Part shown: positions 54,134-62,544 of the stretch, in pieces
Position numbering within the stretch: position 1 is the first letter of the stretch
How the letters are laid out: every line of letters begins with the position of its first letter
Origin: Isoptericola luteus
GTDB lineage: Bacteria; Actinomycetota; Actinomycetes; Actinomycetales; Cellulomonadaceae
Length of the DNA stretch: 64,000 nucleotides
NCBI RefSeq assembly: GCF_020297055.1
Contig: NZ_JAIXCQ010000009.1
Span: forward strand, 124,001-188,000
Reading direction: 5' to 3'
The notes under the pieces: model-generated
What the model saw: the letters and a program-made list of their open reading frames with translations, nothing else
Told to the model about the DNA's origin: nothing
Database searches by the model: none
Made by a program: the position numbers and the translations under genes

Positions 54134-55114
54134 ATGCGCTACCGCACCATCGGCGACGGCACCACGTCCTTCGAGGTCAGCACGCTGTGCCTCGGCACCA
54201 TGTACTTCGGCACCCGCACCGACGAGGCCACGTCCCGCGCCATCCTCGACCGCTTCGTCGAGGCCGGCGGCACGTTCCTCGACACCGCGAACAACTACAA
54301 CGGCTGGGGCGGCGGCCACGGGCGCGACAGCGAGGACGTCATCGGCCGCTGGCTCGCAGACCGCGGCAACCGCGACTCGCTGCGGATCGCCACCAAGGCC
54401 GGCGCGGCCAAGAAGGACCCGAACCTGCCGCTGCAGCACGTACCCCCCACGAACTACCAGGGCCTCGGCGCCGAGACCCTCGCCACCGAGGCGCGGGAGA
54501 GCCTGCGCCACCTCGGCGTCGACCACCTGGACGCCTACTACGGCCACGTGGACGACAACGACACCCCCCTCGCCGAGACGGTCGGGGCGTTCGGCAAGCT
54601 CCAGGCCGTGGGGCTGGTCGGCGTCACCGGCATCTCCAACGTCGCGCTGCACCGCGTCGTCGAGGCGCGCGAGGAGGCCCGTCGCCAGGGCGTCGCGCCC
54701 TACGGGCTGGTGCAGCAGCAGCTCACGTACCCGTACCCGCGCCCCGACGTCGGTCGCCACAACTGGGCGTCGTACGAGCTGCTCGACTACGCCCGCGCGT
54801 CGTCCGAGGCCGGCAGCCCGCTCGCCGTCGTGGCCTACTCGCCGCTCATGCAGGGCGCGCTGGTGCGTGACGACAAGCCCCTGTGGGACGGGTTCGACCA
54901 CCCGACCACCCACGAGCGGCTGCGCGTGCTGCGCGAGGTCGCGGCCGAGATCGGCGCCACCCCGCACCAGGTGGTGCTCGCCTGGCTGCTCGGCGGCGAC
55001 GTGCCGGTGGTCCCGATCATCGGGCCCAGCAGCGTCGCGCAGCTCGACGAGCTGCTCGGCGGCGCGGAGCTGGACCTCGACCCGGAGCTCCGGGCCCGGC
55101 TCGACGCCGTGTGA
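54134..55114 (+). CDS. aldo/keto reductase
   Basis: A 326-residue NADPH-dependent reductase. It has GGTFLDTANNYNGWG with catalytic Asp and Tyr, TKAGAAKK with catalytic Lys, and DAYYGHVDDNDTPLAET with His. The C-terminal NADPH site is VVPIIGPSSVAQLDELL. ATG 54134 follows GGAGG. Divergent from a PdxR-like regulator, so control by it and a role with pyridoxal are plausible but unproved. Confidence 0.9.
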   Translation: MRYRTIGDGTTSFEVSTLCLGTMYFGTRTDEATSRAILDRFVEAGGTFLDTANNYNGWGGGHGRDSEDVIGRWLADRGNRDSLRIATKAGAAKKDPNLPLQHVPPTNYQGLGAETLATEARESLRHLGVDHLDAYYGHVDDNDTPLAETVGAFGKLQAVGLVGVTGISNVALHRVVEAREEARRQGVAPYGLVQQQLTYPYPRPDVGRHNWASYELLDYARASSEAGSPLAVVAYSPLMQGALVRDDKPLWDGFDHPTTHERLRVLREVAAEIGATPHQVVLAWLLGGDVPVVPIIGPSSVAQLDELLGGAELDLDPELRARLDAV

Positions 55115-55135
55115 GGCGCGGCCGACCGGGCAGGC

Positions 55136-55978
55136 TCAGGCGGGCGCCCGACCGGTCACGCCGTCGAGCCAGGACCGGGCGGCGGGGGGCAGCTCGCCCC
55201 AGTCGTCGATGGTGTCGAGGTCGGCGGCGGTACCGGGCCGCCGCACGACGACGCCCGGCAGGCCCACCCGGGCAGCCTCCGCGAGGTGGGCGGCGCGGGA
55301 ACCGGTGCCGAACCGGAACCGGAACGGCGACACCGCCGGCACGAGCAGCAGGTTCGTGCCGGACCCGTGCCGGTCGGTGGCCACGACGACGGGTGTCAGG
55401 TCGGCAGTCCGTGATCGGGTCGGCGGTCCGGGCTGCCGCTCTGATCCCGGACCGCCGCGCCGATCGGGTGGCGACGCGGCGGCGAGCACGGCGGCGACGT
55501 CGTCGGGCGACAGCAGGGGGAGGTCGGCGTGCGCGACGAGCACCCGTGCGGCGCCGAGCGCGACGGCCCGCTCCCGCCCGACGTCGACCGCGCCGTCGAG
55601 CCCGGGGCGCTCGCGCGGCTGGGCGACCACCGCGACGGGGCCGATCAGGTCGGCAGTTCGTGATCGGGTCGGCAGTCCGGACTGCCGCTCTGATCCCGTA
55701 CTGCCGACCTGATCGCCGTCGAGCCCGAGGGCCTCGGTGGTGAAGGGCACGTCGGCGGTGACGACGACGACGCGGTCGACGCCGGGAGCGGCGCCGAGCA
55801 CCCCGACCACGTGCCGGGCGAGCGCGGCGACCAGCCGGCGCCGCGCGGGCGGGGCGAGCGCCGTCGCGAGCCGGGACTTGCCAGAGACGCCGTCGCGCAG
55901 GGGCACGACGGCGACGGTGCCACCCACGGCAGCACCTCGCGCGCGGCCGGCCACGTGGGGGGCCGCCTCGCCGGTCAC
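55136..55978 (-). CDS. fbiD: PEP/2-phospholactate guanylyltransferase (FbiD/CofC) with two palindromic insertions
   Basis: A 280-residue enzyme of F420 biosynthesis that activates phosphoenolpyruvate or 2-phospholactate with GTP. It has VAVVPLRDGVSGKSRLATAL, HADLPLLSPDDV and GSGTNLLLVPA. Two insertions (GSERQxGxPTRSRTADL) come from the repeats at 55394-55465 and 55643-55714. FbiD proteins I know are about 200-230 residues, so this one is longer. GTG 55978 overlaps the fbiA stop (GTGA), so the start is sure. A cofactor-donor role for the downstream fbiA product is known of the family. Confidence 0.9.
   Translation of the reverse strand: MTGEAAPHVAGRARGAAVGGTVAVVPLRDGVSGKSRLATALAPPARRRLVAALARHVVGVLGAAPGVDRVVVVTADVPFTTEALGLDGDQVGSTGSERQSGLPTRSRTADLIGPVAVVAQPRERPGLDGAVDVGRERAVALGAARVLVAHADLPLLSPDDVAAVLAAASPPDRRGGPGSERQPGPPTRSRTADLTPVVVATDRHGSGTNLLLVPAVSPFRFRFGTGSRAAHLAEAARVGLPGVVVRRPGTAADLDTIDDWGELPPAARSWLDGVTGRAPA
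55394..55465. repeat. in-frame palindromic repeat in fbiD, copy 1
   Basis: 72 bp, 24 codons, similar to copy 2 with about 9 mismatches. It reads in frame within fbiD and replaces nothing obvious. The inner palindrome is degraded compared with copy 2. Confidence 0.85.
55643..55714. repeat. in-frame palindromic repeat in fbiD, copy 2
   Basis: 72 bp with perfect 15-bp outer arms (GATCAGGTCGGCAGT at 55643-55657 and complement at 55700-55714). A 16-bp perfect inner palindrome (GGCAGTCCGGACTGCC at 55671-55686) lies inside. Reads in frame as 24 codons. It has a nested-hairpin form. Confidence 0.9.
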
Positions 55979-56937
55979 GCGGCCGGGCCGACGGCGCCGA
56001 GCAGCTCCCGAGCGAGGCGCTCGCGCCCGGCGGGCCCACCCATGATCGTGTCGGTGACCAGCACCTCGAGGCCCAGGTCGCCCACGGGCCCGGCCAGGTG
56101 GGCGTCGGCCTCGTCGATGCACATCACGTCGACCAGCCCCGTGTACAGGCGTGCGACGCCGAGCGCGGAGACCTCGTGCCCCAGTGACTCCAGGATCTGC
56201 GCGGCGGGCCCCTTGACGGCCTGGCCGCCGACGATGGGGCTCACCGCCACGCGCCGCGCCGACGTCGTCCGCACGGCGTCGCGCACGCCCGGCACGGCGA
56301 GCACGGGGTCGACGGACAGGAACGGGTTCGACGGCGCCACCACGAGCACGTCCGCGGCGCGGACCGCGTCGAGCACCCCGGGCGCGGGGCGCGCGGCCTC
56401 GGCCCCGTCGAAGGTGAGCCCGAGCACGGCGTCGGCGTGCCGCCGCCGGACGAAGTACTCCTGGAACGCGACGCGCCCGGACGGCGTGTCGACGAGCGTG
56501 CGCAGCCGGTCGTCCGTCACGGGCACGACGCCGGCCCGCACGCCGAGCGCGGCCGCGAGGTGCGCGGTCACGACGCTCAGCGGCTCGCCGGCAGCCAGCC
56601 GGGCGGTGCGCACCACGTGGGTGGCCAGGTCGCGGTCGCCGAGCGTGAACCACGTGTCCTCGCCGAGCCGGGCGAGCTGGTCGAGCATCGCGTAGGTCTC
56701 GTCCTGGAGGCCCCAGCCGCGCGCCTCGTCGTTCAGCCCGGCGAGCGTGTACATGACGGTGTCGAGATCCGGCGAGACCAGCAGGCCGTGGCGCTCGGTG
56801 TCGTCGCCGACGTTGACGACGACCCGCAGGTGCTCGGCGCCGCCGTCCGGCAGCGCGAGGGCGAGGCCGTGCGCGAGGCGTGCGCCGCCGACGCCGCCGG
56901 CGAGCAGGGTGACGCGAGGTGCCGAGGGGATGCTCAC
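55975..56937 (-). CDS. fbiA: 2-phospho-L-lactate transferase (FbiA/CofD)
   Basis: A 320-residue enzyme that joins the guanylated phospholactate/PEP unit to Fo to form F420-0 or its dehydro form. The N-terminal [51 protein letters not shown] and [17 protein letters not shown] match CofD. GTG start. It is overlapped by fbiD. No cofE/fbiB is in the window. Confidence 0.95.
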   Translation of the reverse strand: MSIPSAPRVTLLAGGVGGARLAHGLALALPDGGAEHLRVVVNVGDDTERHGLLVSPDLDTVMYTLAGLNDEARGWGLQDETYAMLDQLARLGEDTWFTLGDRDLATHVVRTARLAAGEPLSVVTAHLAAALGVRAGVVPVTDDRLRTLVDTPSGRVAFQEYFVRRRHADAVLGLTFDGAEAARPAPGVLDAVRAADVLVVAPSNPFLSVDPVLAVPGVRDAVRTTSARRVAVSPIVGGQAVKGPAAQILESLGHEVSALGVARLYTGLVDVMCIDEADAHLAGPVGDLGLEVLVTDTIMGGPAGRERLARELLGAVGPAA

Positions 56938-57011
56938 CCGACGAGCCTATGCCGCCCGGGGTCACCCAGGACGTCGACCACCGCGACGCTCGGCGGGTGC
57001 AGGATGGGCGC

Positions 57012-57323
57012 ATGGCCGTCTTCGCTTTCTCCGTCGCCCCGCTCGGTGCCGGCGAGTCCGTCGCGGACTCCGTCGCCGAGGCCGTCCGCATCGTGCGCGC
57101 CTCGGGCCTGCCGAACCGCACCACGTCGATGTTCACCGAGATCGAGGGGGAGTGGGACGAGGTGATGCCCGTGGTGCAGCGTGCCACCGAGGCGGTGGCC
57201 GCCGGTGGCCACCGCGTCTCGCTCGTGCTCAAGGCGGACATCCGGCCGGGATACACGGGTCAGCTCGACGCGAAGGTGGAGCGGGTCGAGGAACGGCTCG
57301 CCGAGACGGGCGACCGCGACTGA
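57012..57323 (+). CDS. MTH1187/DUF77 thiamine-binding-like protein
   Basis: A 103-residue protein of the ferredoxin-like MTH1187/YkoF fold ([40 protein letters not shown]). Proteins of this family bind thiamine or HMP. ATG 57012. Divergent from fbiA across 74 bases. It stands alone, with a 200-base gap (57324-57523) before the RAMA protein that holds only a promoter-like region. Confidence 0.85.
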   Translation: MAVFAFSVAPLGAGESVADSVAEAVRIVRASGLPNRTTSMFTEIEGEWDEVMPVVQRATEAVAAGGHRVSLVLKADIRPGYTGQLDAKVERVEERLAETGDRD

Positions 57324-57523
57324 CGCCGCCTCGGCGTCGGGTCGCCGACGCCCCGGCGAGACGCCGCCGCCGGCCCGGAACGCGGCGTTTGCCCATTCCG
57401 TGAAGACCTTCTGTGCGGTAATGACCGAAAAGCCGGACGTGACGAGCCACACGGTGATCTGACCTAGGCTTGGCGCCGGGGTCCGACCGCGGGGGTCGTG
57501 ATCCGAAGCCAGGAGTTGTGTGC

Positions 57524-59479
57524 ATGCCACTGTTCGAGGTCGACGCCCAGCGACCGCTCCTCGTCCAGGCCGGCCAGCAGCAGGCGGGCCGTGAACCTGG
57601 TGTCGGGACCACCGCCCACCGCGTCGTCGAGAGCCACATCGACGGGCTGCTCGGCGAGCAGATCTTCCCGGTCGCCCCCGGCAACGGCCCGGGCGAGCCG
57701 CACCTGATGGCGCTCGATGCGACCGGGTCGCCCGTGGTCGTCGAGCTGGTCGCCGACCTCGACGAGGCGGCGCTCACCCGTGCGCTCGACCACGCCGGCG
57801 CCGCCGGCCGGCTGACCCGCGCCGACCTCGCCTCCCGGTACCACGGCGGCACGTCGGCGTTCCACCGCGACGTGGCCGCGTTCTACGACAGCGTCCCGAT
57901 CACCCGGTCGCAGCCGGGCCGCAGCAGCGCCCGCCTCATCATCATCTGCCAGGAGGCGAGCGAGGAGATCCTCAACGCCGTCGACTTCCTGCGCCAGCCG
58001 ACGATGCCGGTCGAGGTGCTGAAGATGGGCGTCGTGCACAGCGCCGACGGCCGCCGCTTCGTCGACGTCTCGCCCCTGGTGATCCACCCCGCCTCCGAGC
58101 CGACCGCGCCCCGGCTCTCCGGCTCCCACGAGATGCCCACGCTCGACCGCCGGAACCCCGGGGTGTCGGGGCCGGCCACGAGCGCGACACCCGTGGTGGG
58201 GCACGACCCCGAGGTCTTCGCCGAGGGCGTCGCCGTCGGGCTCGCGCTCACGGGCAAGCAGCCGGCCGGCACCCAGGCGTCCGAACGCCCGGCGTCGCGT
58301 GCCGAGCCTGCACCCTCGCGCGCCGACCGCCGCCGGGCGGCCGCCTCGTGGGCCGGTGACGACCGCGAAGGGTTCGGCGACACGCGCGAGCAGCCGCCGC
58401 TCCCGCGCGGGTCCGGCCTGCCCCTGCCCTCGACGCCCCCGCCGCCCCCGCCCCCGGCCGAGCCGGAGGCCCCGTTCCCCGTGGCGCGCCCGTCCGAGGC
58501 GCTGCCGACGTCGCTCCCCGGCGGCTCGTCAGCGTCGCGCCGAACCGCTCCCGTGCGACGGCGGTCCCGTGCGGACCGGTTCGCGGGGTCGGACGTCGAC
58601 GCGCCCGAGGAGACCCCCCGGAGCTATGGGGGCTTCGACGAGCCGACGCCGGAGCGGACGTACGGCGACGACCACGGGCTGGGAGACGCCTTCGCCGCGG
58701 TCGCCGCGCCCGCCTTCGACCTGCCCGCCCCCTCGCCGTGGGACGCCCCGCGCCAGGAGCCGCCGATCCCTGAGCCCCGCTGGTCGGGTGCCGACGACGA
58801 CCTGCCGCGCCTCCAGGTGCCGCCGCTGGAGCCCCCGCGGCTCAGTGGCGTCCCGCCGCTGGACACGGACGACCCGTACGGGAGCGGTTCGGGGTACTCG
58901 AGCGGGTCCTCGTACCCGACCGGGTCGTCGTACGGCGACTCGGCGTACTCGGGTGGGTCGTCCTACCCGGGCTCCGCGTACTCGGGCGGCTCGTCGTACG
59001 GGACGCCGGACCAGCAGTACGGGACGCCGGACCAGCAGTACGGCGCGTCGGAGCACCAGCCGTACGCAGCTCCGGAGCTCCAGCAGTACGCGGCGCCGGA
59101 CCACCACCACGACCCGCTGGGCGGCCCGCTCGACCCCGCGCCCTGGGCGCCGCCGGAGGAGCACGCCCCCCGCGCCGGCACGTTCGCCCCGGCGTTCGCG
59201 GGCATCGACGCCTCGAGCGACCCGGACCTCGTCGCCCTCGCGCAGCAGCTCGGCCGGTCGACGGGGCTCACCTGGTCGCGCCCGCGGCGGCGCCAGCACT
59301 TCGAGGCGATCCTGCACGCGGACGGCACCATCGAGCTCCCCGACGGCAGCCTGTACCGCAACCCGGACCACGCGGCGTCGTCCGCGTCGGGCTCGCCCAC
59401 CGCGGACGGCTGGAGCGTCTGGAAGCTCGCGGACGGCTCCGGGTCGTTGATCGACGCCTTCCGCCGCTACTTCGCCTGA
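57524..59479 (+). CDS. NucS-like N-terminus plus RAMA domain protein
   Basis: A 651-residue protein. The N-terminal 190 residues resemble a NucS/DUF91 PD-(D/E)XK-like module: SHIDGLLGEQIFPVAP, ALDATGSPVVVELVADLDEA, RALDHAGAAGRL, with ELV where nucleases usually have E-x-K. The middle is disordered, Pro-rich, then YGS/GTPDQQ repeats (about 450-530). The last 75 residues (GLTWSRPRRRQHFEAI, DGTIELPDGSLYRNPDHAA, GWSVWKLADGS) match RAMA, predicted to read modified DNA. ATG 57524 follows AGGAG. Role unknown. Confidence 0.72.
   Translation: MPLFEVDAQRPLLVQAGQQQAGREPGVGTTAHRVVESHIDGLLGEQIFPVAPGNGPGEPHLMALDATGSPVVVELVADLDEAALTRALDHAGAAGRLTRADLASRYHGGTSAFHRDVAAFYDSVPITRSQPGRSSARLIIICQEASEEILNAVDFLRQPTMPVEVLKMGVVHSADGRRFVDVSPLVIHPASEPTAPRLSGSHEMPTLDRRNPGVSGPATSATPVVGHDPEVFAEGVAVGLALTGKQPAGTQASERPASRAEPAPSRADRRRAAASWAGDDREGFGDTREQPPLPRGSGLPLPSTPPPPPPPAEPEAPFPVARPSEALPTSLPGGSSASRRTAPVRRRSRADRFAGSDVDAPEETPRSYGGFDEPTPERTYGDDHGLGDAFAAVAAPAFDLPAPSPWDAPRQEPPIPEPRWSGADDDLPRLQVPPLEPPRLSGVPPLDTDDPYGSGSGYSSGSSYPTGSSYGDSAYSGGSSYPGSAYSGGSSYGTPDQQYGTPDQQYGASEHQPYAAPELQQYAAPDHHHDPLGGPLDPAPWAPPEEHAPRAGTFAPAFAGIDASSDPDLVALAQQLGRSTGLTWSRPRRRQHFEAILHADGTIELPDGSLYRNPDHAASSASGSPTADGWSVWKLADGSGSLIDAFRRYFA
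58876..59100 (+). repeat. Tyr/Gly/Ser and GTPDQQYG codon repeats
   Basis: Degenerate tandem units in frame inside the RAMA gene, such as two copies of GGACGCCGGACCAGCAGTAC in a row and several SGSSY or YSGGSSY-type units. They encode a flexible linker. Slippage is likely. Confidence 0.75.
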
Positions 59480-59525
59480 GCGTCGCGCCGGCGCCTGAGT
59501 GGCGGGTTGTCGGCCGGGCGTCGGG

Positions 59526-60485
59526 TCAGGGCAGCACGACGATCTTGCCGTGCTGCTCGCCGGCCTCGAGGCGCGCCAGTCCCTCGGCCACGCGGTCGAG
59601 CGGCACCTGCGCGTCCACGACCGGCCGCACACCGGTGCGCGCGCAGAAGCGCACGAGCGCGGCAAGGTCCTCGCGGGAGCCCATCGTCACGCCCTGCACC
59701 CGGATCTCGGTGAAGAAGATCCGGGTGAGCTCCGCCGGCGAGGCATCGCCCGAGGTTGCGCCGCACACGACGATCGTGCCGCCCGGCCGCACGGACCGCA
59801 CGGAGTGCGCCCACGTGGCCTGTCCGACGGACTCGAGCACGGCGTCCACCTTGGCCGGCAGCCGCTCTCCGGGCGCGACGGCGTGCGCGGCCCCGAGCTC
59901 GAGCGCACGGGCCCGCTTGGCCTCCGAGCGGGACGTCACCGTCACCTCGATCCCCGCAGCGGCACCGAGCACGGTGGCCGCGGACGCGACCCCGCCCCCG
60001 GCTCCCTGGACCAGCACCCGACCCCCGGGAGCAAGGTCCGCGGCGCCGAAGAGCATCCGGTACGCCGTGAGCCACGCCGTCGGCAGGCAGGCCGCCTCCG
60101 CGAAGGAGATCTCGTCGGGCAGGGGCACCAGGTTCGCCGTCGGCACGGACACCTGCTCGGCGAGCGTGCCCGGGTGACGCTCGGACAGCAGCGAGCGGGG
60201 CTCCCGCGGGCCGACGCCGTGACCGTCAGCGCCGATCACCGCGTGCACGACGACGCGGGACCCGTCCGGCGCCACGCCCGCGGCGTCCGTGCCGAGCGTC
60301 ATGGGGAGCTGGTCCTCACGGAGCCCGACGCCGCGCAGCGACCACAGGTCGTGGTGGTTGAGGCTCGCGGCGCGCACGTCGACGGTCGTCCAGTGCTCGC
60401 GGACCTCCGGCGCGGGCCGGTCGGTGACCTTGAGGCCACGCAGGGGGGTGTCGGGCGAGAACCGGGCGACGGTGGCGGCAAGCAT
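59526..60485 (-). CDS. zinc-independent alcohol dehydrogenase/quinone-reductase-like enzyme
   Basis: A 319-residue MDR-family oxidoreductase. It has ASLNHHDLWSLRGVGL, GTDAAGVAPDGSRVVVHA, LPTAWLTAYRMLF and a Rossmann motif GGRVLVQGAGGGVASAA, similar to QorA enzymes. No zinc-binding Cys cluster is visible. ATG 60485 is preferred; longer frame is rejected. It is convergent with the RAMA gene. Substrate unknown. Confidence 0.85.
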   Translation of the reverse strand: MLAATVARFSPDTPLRGLKVTDRPAPEVREHWTTVDVRAASLNHHDLWSLRGVGLREDQLPMTLGTDAAGVAPDGSRVVVHAVIGADGHGVGPREPRSLLSERHPGTLAEQVSVPTANLVPLPDEISFAEAACLPTAWLTAYRMLFGAADLAPGGRVLVQGAGGGVASAATVLGAAAGIEVTVTSRSEAKRARALELGAAHAVAPGERLPAKVDAVLESVGQATWAHSVRSVRPGGTIVVCGATSGDASPAELTRIFFTEIRVQGVTMGSREDLAALVRFCARTGVRPVVDAQVPLDRVAEGLARLEAGEQHGKIVVLP

Positions 60486-60541
60486 GCGCACCAACCTACT
60501 GGGTGGGTCCCGGCTCGTCGTCGGGCGATAGGTTGTGCGGC

Positions 60542-61579
60542 ATGTCACCGCTGGACCACGAGCCCGCCGCACCGACCGCCGGCTCAGCCTCTGCCCGGCC
60601 CACCGGTCCGTCGGCCGGTCAGTCTGCCACCGCTCCCGGCGCGCCGTCCGCGATCGAGACGGAGCTCACGGGCGCACGGCGCGCCGTCGTCGAGCACCGG
60701 CAGCAGACCGCGCGCCGTGACGTGGCGCTCGCCGCGCTGCGGGAGGCCGAGGCCGCACACGCGACGGCCCGGGCGGCCCTCGACGACGAGACGGCCGACG
60801 TCGCGCGACTGGAGTCGCTGAGCCTGGCGCGCGTCTGGACCGCGCTGCGGGGCACCCGGGACCAGCGGCTCGACGCCGAGCGCGCCGAGCAGCAGGCGGC
60901 GCAGTACGTCGCGGCCACGGCTCAGGCCCGTGTGGCGACGGCGACGCGCGAGCTCGCCGTCGTCGACGAGGCGATCCGGGCACTGGGCGACGTCGAGACC
61001 CGATGGGCCGCCGCGCTCGCGGCGAAGGAGGCCTGGGTGCACGGCACGGGTGGCCGGCCGGCGGCCGAGCTGGCCGACCTGGCAGAGCGCGCCGGCGCGC
61101 TGCGGGCCCAGCAGGTGGAGATCGCGGAGGCGCAGACGGCGGCGCTGCGGGCCCAGGCCGCTCTCGACGCCGCGGCCGGGCACCTGCGCAGCGCCGACGG
61201 GTGGTCCACCTACGACACGTTCTTCGACGGCGGCATGCTGGCGAGCATGGTCAAGCACGACAAGCTGGACCGGGCGGCCGAGCTCCTGCGGCAGGCGGAC
61301 GCCGCCCTGCAGCACCTGAGCGTGGAGCTCGGCGACCTGGGCGAGCGGGGGGTGGGTGGCGTCGGCATCGACGGGCTGACCCGCACGCTCGACGTCTGGT
61401 TCGACAACATCTTCACCGACTGGTCGGTGCGGAACCGCATCGCCGAGGCGATCGACCGCGTGCGGGCAGCGACGACGGCCGTGCAGTCGGTGCGCGGGCG
61501 TCTCGACGCGCGCGAGGGCGACGCCGCCGTCGCGCTGCGGGGCCTCGCGGCGCGGCGCGAGGCCGTGCTCCTCGCCTAG
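60542..61579 (+). CDS. coiled-coil hypothetical protein
   Basis: A 345-residue Ala/Arg/Glu-rich protein with long helices (about residues 45-210), as in RRAVVEHRQQTARRDVALAA and ARRDVALAALREAEAAH. The middle contains SADGWSTYDTFFDGGMLASM, then FDNIFTDWSVRNRIAEAIDR, which looks conserved. No known domain. ATG 60542 gives a compact start; the longer frame is rejected. It is divergent from the oxidoreductase. It could be a structural or scaffold protein. Confidence 0.72.
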   Translation: MSPLDHEPAAPTAGSASARPTGPSAGQSATAPGAPSAIETELTGARRAVVEHRQQTARRDVALAALREAEAAHATARAALDDETADVARLESLSLARVWTALRGTRDQRLDAERAEQQAAQYVAATAQARVATATRELAVVDEAIRALGDVETRWAAALAAKEAWVHGTGGRPAAELADLAERAGALRAQQVEIAEAQTAALRAQAALDAAAGHLRSADGWSTYDTFFDGGMLASMVKHDKLDRAAELLRQADAALQHLSVELGDLGERGVGGVGIDGLTRTLDVWFDNIFTDWSVRNRIAEAIDRVRAATTAVQSVRGRLDAREGDAAVALRGLAARREAVLLA

Positions 61580-61627
61580 CCCGGGTCGCGAACGGTCGGT
61601 GTCGGCGGCGCGTGGCAGATTCGGGGC

Positions 61628-61993
61628 ATGCCTGATCGACCGGACGTCCCGCACGAGCTCGTCGAACGCCTGAGGTCCCTTCTGGACTTCCCCGAGTGCA
61701 TCGAGGAGTCCGCATGGACCGGCACGCGCTGGCGCGTGCGCCACTCGACGGTGGCGCACGTCTTCGGCGGCGAGGACCAGCGGTTCCGCGTCACGTTTCG
61801 GGCCGAGCCGGGGGAGGTGGCCGCGTTCGCGCACCTCGGCGCGCCGTACTTCAAGACCGACTGGGGCGAGAACGTCGTCGGGCTCCTGCTCGACGACGAG
61901 ACGGACTGGGGCGAGCTGGCCGAGCTGCTGACCGACTCCTACTGCATCCAGGCGCCGCAGCAGCTCGCCGTGGCCGTCGACCGGCCGGCGTGA
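61628..61993 (+). CDS. YjbR/MmcQ-like protein
   Basis: A 121-residue protein. ECIEESAWTGTRWRVRHSTV, AHVFGGEDQRFRVTFRAEPG and YFKTDWGENVVGLLLDDETD, DWGELAELLTDSYCIQAPQQ follow the YjbR/DUF661 pattern. It is a small cytoplasmic alpha/beta protein with suspected DNA-binding-like fold. It is 48 bases after the coiled-coil gene. Confidence 0.82.
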   Translation: MPDRPDVPHELVERLRSLLDFPECIEESAWTGTRWRVRHSTVAHVFGGEDQRFRVTFRAEPGEVAAFAHLGAPYFKTDWGENVVGLLLDDETDWGELAELLTDSYCIQAPQQLAVAVDRPA

Positions 61994-61997
61994 CGCG

Positions 61998-62417
61998 CTA
62001 CGCCGTCCCCACGTTGAACATCCAGGTGATGCCGAACCGGTCGGTGACCTGCCCGTAGTGGTCGCCCCAGGGCGCGAGGCCGAACGGCATGACGTCGGTG
62101 CCGCCGTCGGCGAGCTTCTCGTAGGCGGCGGTCACGTAGGCGAGGTCGTCGGGCCCGCCGGTCAGGGCCACGGTGATGCCGCTGGTGGGCGCCACGTACT
62201 GCATCATCGACCCCGTGTCCGCGGCCATGAGCGTCAGGCCGCCGGGCGTCTCGAGCTGGCCGTGCATGACGAGGCCCTGCTCCGCGGGGTCGGCGCCCAT
62301 CTCCGGCAGGTCGCCGTAGGTGGAGACGTCCAGCTCGCCGCCGAGCACGGACTGGTAGAACTCGAGCGCCTCGCGGGCCGAGTCCTTGAAGCTGAGATAC
62401 GGGTTCATTCGGACCAT
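61998..62417 (-). CDS. VOC family (PhnB-like) protein
   Basis: A 139-residue glyoxalase/VOC-fold protein with MNPYLSFKDSAREALEFYQS, HGQLETPGGLTLMAADTGSM and MPFGLAPWGDHYGQVTDRFG, IT(W)MFNV. It resembles PhnB/DUF3307-like 3-demethylubiquinone-like proteins. ATG 62417; convergent with the YjbR-like gene, 4 bases away. The gap 62418-62544 holds no gene. Confidence 0.85.
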   Translation of the reverse strand: MVRMNPYLSFKDSAREALEFYQSVLGGELDVSTYGDLPEMGADPAEQGLVMHGQLETPGGLTLMAADTGSMMQYVAPTSGITVALTGGPDDLAYVTAAYEKLADGGTDVMPFGLAPWGDHYGQVTDRFGITWMFNVGTA

Positions 62418-62544
62418 GACGGACGCTCCTCGAGGTCGTCGCACGCCGTGCGGTTGCGGTCGCCGGGTGGCGGCCGACCACCACGCTAGGCGCATGGTCC
62501 GACAGCCGCCCTCGGAGCGTGCTGCGCGGCACCGGCTGGTCCTG

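Noticed and set aside
58876-59100. Repeats in the RAMA gene examined as a CRISPR or minisatellite
   Set aside because: Units are degenerate codon repeats in a single ORF with correct frame, encoding a flexible linker.
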